In this document: positions 62,428-64,000 of the stretch, piece after piece
Layout of the letters: every line of letters begins with the position of its first letter
Position numbering within the stretch: the first letter of the stretch is position 1
Source: Actinomycetes bacterium
GTDB taxonomy: Bacteria > Actinomycetota > Actinomycetes > Propionibacteriales > Propionibacteriaceae
Length of the DNA: 64,000 bases
Direction: 5' to 3'
Assembly: GCA_023442485.1 (NCBI GenBank)
Contig: JAEZZG010000003.1
Span: forward strand, 18,588-82,587
The notes under the pieces: generated by a model
What the model was told of the DNA's origin: nothing
Seen by the model: only the letters and a program-made list of their open reading frames with translations
Databases searched by the model: none
Program-made: the position numbers and the translations under genes

Positions 62428-64000
62428 GTGAGCGTATCAGGCACTTCGGCACGTCGTCAGCACCTTTCCGACTCGACCATCACTCGTCTAGAGCAAGGAC
62501 GCCTTCGCGATCCCCAGGCCGGGTGGGTCGTGGCCTTCATCCTGGCAGCACTGAGTCTCGTGATGAGCCTGATCAACCTGGCGACCCCAAACAAGCTCGT
62601 CTTTGACGAGACCTATTACGCCAAGGACGCGTGGAGCATCCTCAACCACGGATATGAGCTGGATTGGCCCAAAGACGCCAACGACCAGATCGTCCAAGGC
62701 AACGTCACCGTCTGGAAAGACACCGCCGCCTATGTGGTCCATCCGCCAATGGGCAAGCTGTTGATTGCGGTCGGTGAGCACTTCTTCGGCATGAACTCCT
62801 TTGGTTGGCGATTCATGTCGGCAGTATTTGGCGCGCTGATGGTGTTCTTCGTCGTCAGACTCGCACGACGCCTGTCTCGATCGACCCTGGTTGGTGGCAT
62901 GGCCGGTTTGCTGTTGTGTTTCGACGGGCTGCACTTCGTGATGAGCCGGGTGGCCTTACTCGACATCTTCCAGGCCACCTTTGCCGTCGCTGCAGTCTCT
63001 GCGATCGCCGCTGATCGAGATTGGATGCGCGGGAAACTAGCCGACTATCTGCGCGCTCGCGGTCTACCTGACCTGCAGGGTGAATATGGGCCGTCCCTGC
63101 TCTGGCGTCCGTGGCGTCTGCTCGCCGGGATCGCCTTGGGGTGTTCTATCGCGGTGAAGTGGAACTCGATCTATCTGCTCGCCGTCATGGGACTGTGGTC
63201 GGTGGTATCTGATTGGTCATCCAGACGGGCCGCCGGTGCCAGCCGTAACGCCTTCCGCTCTATTCTCGCCGACGGCGTGCCGGCCTTCGTCTACCTGGTG
63301 GTGGTTGCCATTCCGACCTATCTGGCGTCGTGGATTCCGTGGATGATGACCTATCGCGACCAGACGCGAACCTGGTTCCTTTCGCCAAACCCGACCCTGT
63401 CGAAAATGTTTGGCGAACCCTTCGCCGCAATGGTGCACTACCACCAGCAGATGTACAGCTTCCACACCGGCAACTACATCATGAACGAAGCCACCCACAC
63501 CTACTCGGCGCACCCCCTGGGGTGGCTTGTGGTTGCCCGCCCGATCGGTATCGATGCCGTCAACGGGATCAAGCCGGGCACCGACGGATGTAACGCGACC
63601 GGTGAAACCTGTTTGCGAGTCATTTCTGGAATGGGGACTCCGTTCCTGTGGTGGATGGCGGCGATCGCCCTCGTCGTCGGTCTGATCTGGTGGCTCGGAC
63701 GCGGCGAGGCCGAGTTCGGTTTGCCGATTCTGGCGGGGATGTCGACCTATCTACCGTGGTTCCACTACGCAGATCGCCCGCTGTTCTTCTTCTACGCGAT
63801 CATGATTATCCCGTTCACCGTGACGGTACTAGCCATGGTTCTGGGTCGGATTCTCGCAACGGCATCGCGGCCACACTCGTCCCGGGATACTACAGACGAC
63901 CTCGCCGAGGCTGCCCCTGACGGCAGTGACGCCGAGCGCGCGAAGACCAAGGATAGGTCACGACTGATTCCGACGCTCGTGGTGGCGGCCGCTGTGATTC
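62428..64000 (+). CDS. Protein O-mannosyltransferase (GT39), 3' end off window
   Basis: The gene starts at GTG 62428 (AGGATGG upstream) and is still open at the right edge. The first 524 residues show a soluble leader, then a polytopic glycosyltransferase of the PMT family: LVFDETYYAKDAW with the catalytic Asp-Glu pair in the first external loop, VHPPMGKLLIAVG, SVKWNS-like IAVKWNSIYLL, and repeated helices. Actinobacterial PMTs (Rv1002c) transfer mannose from polyprenyl-phosphate-mannose to Ser or Thr of proteins during Sec export. It is divergent from rsmI, as in M. tuberculosis. The C-terminal end is not in the window. Confidence 0.9.
   Translation, partial: MSVSGTSARRQHLSDSTITRLEQGRLRDPQAGWVVAFILAALSLVMSLINLATPNKLVFDETYYAKDAWSILNHGYELDWPKDANDQIVQGNVTVWKDTAAYVVHPPMGKLLIAVGEHFFGMNSFGWRFMSAVFGALMVFFVVRLARRLSRSTLVGGMAGLLLCFDGLHFVMSRVALLDIFQATFAVAAVSAIAADRDWMRGKLADYLRARGLPDLQGEYGPSLLWRPWRLLAGIALGCSIAVKWNSIYLLAVMGLWSVVSDWSSRRAAGASRNAFRSILADGVPAFVYLVVVAIPTYLASWIPWMMTYRDQTRTWFLSPNPTLSKMFGEPFAAMVHYHQQMYSFHTGNYIMNEATHTYSAHPLGWLVVARPIGIDAVNGIKPGTDGCNATGETCLRVISGMGTPFLWWMAAIALVVGLIWWLGRGEAEFGLPILAGMSTYLPWFHYADRPLFFFYAIMIIPFTVTVLAMVLGRILATASRPHSSRDTTDDLAEAAPDGSDAERAKTKDRSRLIPTLVVAAAVI

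Overview
This window comes from the chromosome of a Gram-positive actinobacterium with moderately high GC (I estimate high fifties percent by eye). The evidence is GTG and TTG starts with strong GGAGG-type ribosome sites, many stop/start overlaps, actinobacterial protein families (DUF501, Ctc-type L25, a Rv1086-type short prenyl transferase with a DGNRRWAR motif) and a long block that keeps the gene order I recall from Mycobacterium tuberculosis Rv1002c-Rv1026. A Propionibacteriaceae-like host is possible, but the sequence alone does not settle it.

Layout. 1-3514: the 3' end of ychF, then a two-gene RloA/RloB (AbiL-like) phage-defence cassette wedged between ychF and a TRIC-type cation channel gene. 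A 47-bp imperfect direct repeat flanks the cassette and carries both the ychF 3' end and the 5' end of the channel gene. rloB shows a clear -1 frame break. 3553-21435: mostly housekeeping genes, namely an LtaS/OpgB-like sulfatase-fold enzyme, a pyridoxal kinase with a phosphoribosyltransferase, an M18 aminopeptidase, rmuC-ilvA, ispH, xseA-xseB, a phosphatidylcholine-synthase-like enzyme, a haemolysin III homologue divergent from a prenyl transferase, and a DUF255 thioredoxin-like protein.

21523-32723: an amino-sugar island. An epimerase (nanE), an aldolase of the DapA/NanA family and a four-gene ABC uptake system (including one permease-ATPase fusion) read leftward from a binding-protein gene. 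A FadR-type GntR regulator faces away from them, and nagB and nagA follow. Together they would import sialic acid, cleave it, epimerise ManNAc-6-P, and deacetylate and deaminate it to fructose-6-P. No ManNAc kinase is present in the window. 32827-43006: greA, a DUF4097-like protein with a glycine-rich tail, an MFS exporter, ung, a 48-residue acidic repeat microprotein, a two-RCK ion channel with an unusual selectivity filter, and small membrane proteins, lipoproteins and a Nudix protein.

43108-64000: a BI-1 protein, a short tRNA with a UAA anticodon, then the conserved block ppx, DUF501, ftsB-like, eno, mazG, a SurA-like lipoprotein, mfd, pth, rplY, prs, glmU, tRNA-Gln, a TetR gene, ispE, rsmA, tatD, rsmI and a protein mannosyltransferase that runs off the end. 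Many of these genes overlap by 4-8 bases, so they are probably translationally coupled.

The strongest unexplained signals are the scarred defence insertion with its frame-broken rloB, the class-I-sized tRNA(UAA), the three-repeat microprotein beside the ion channel, and an operator-like palindrome between trhA and uppS.
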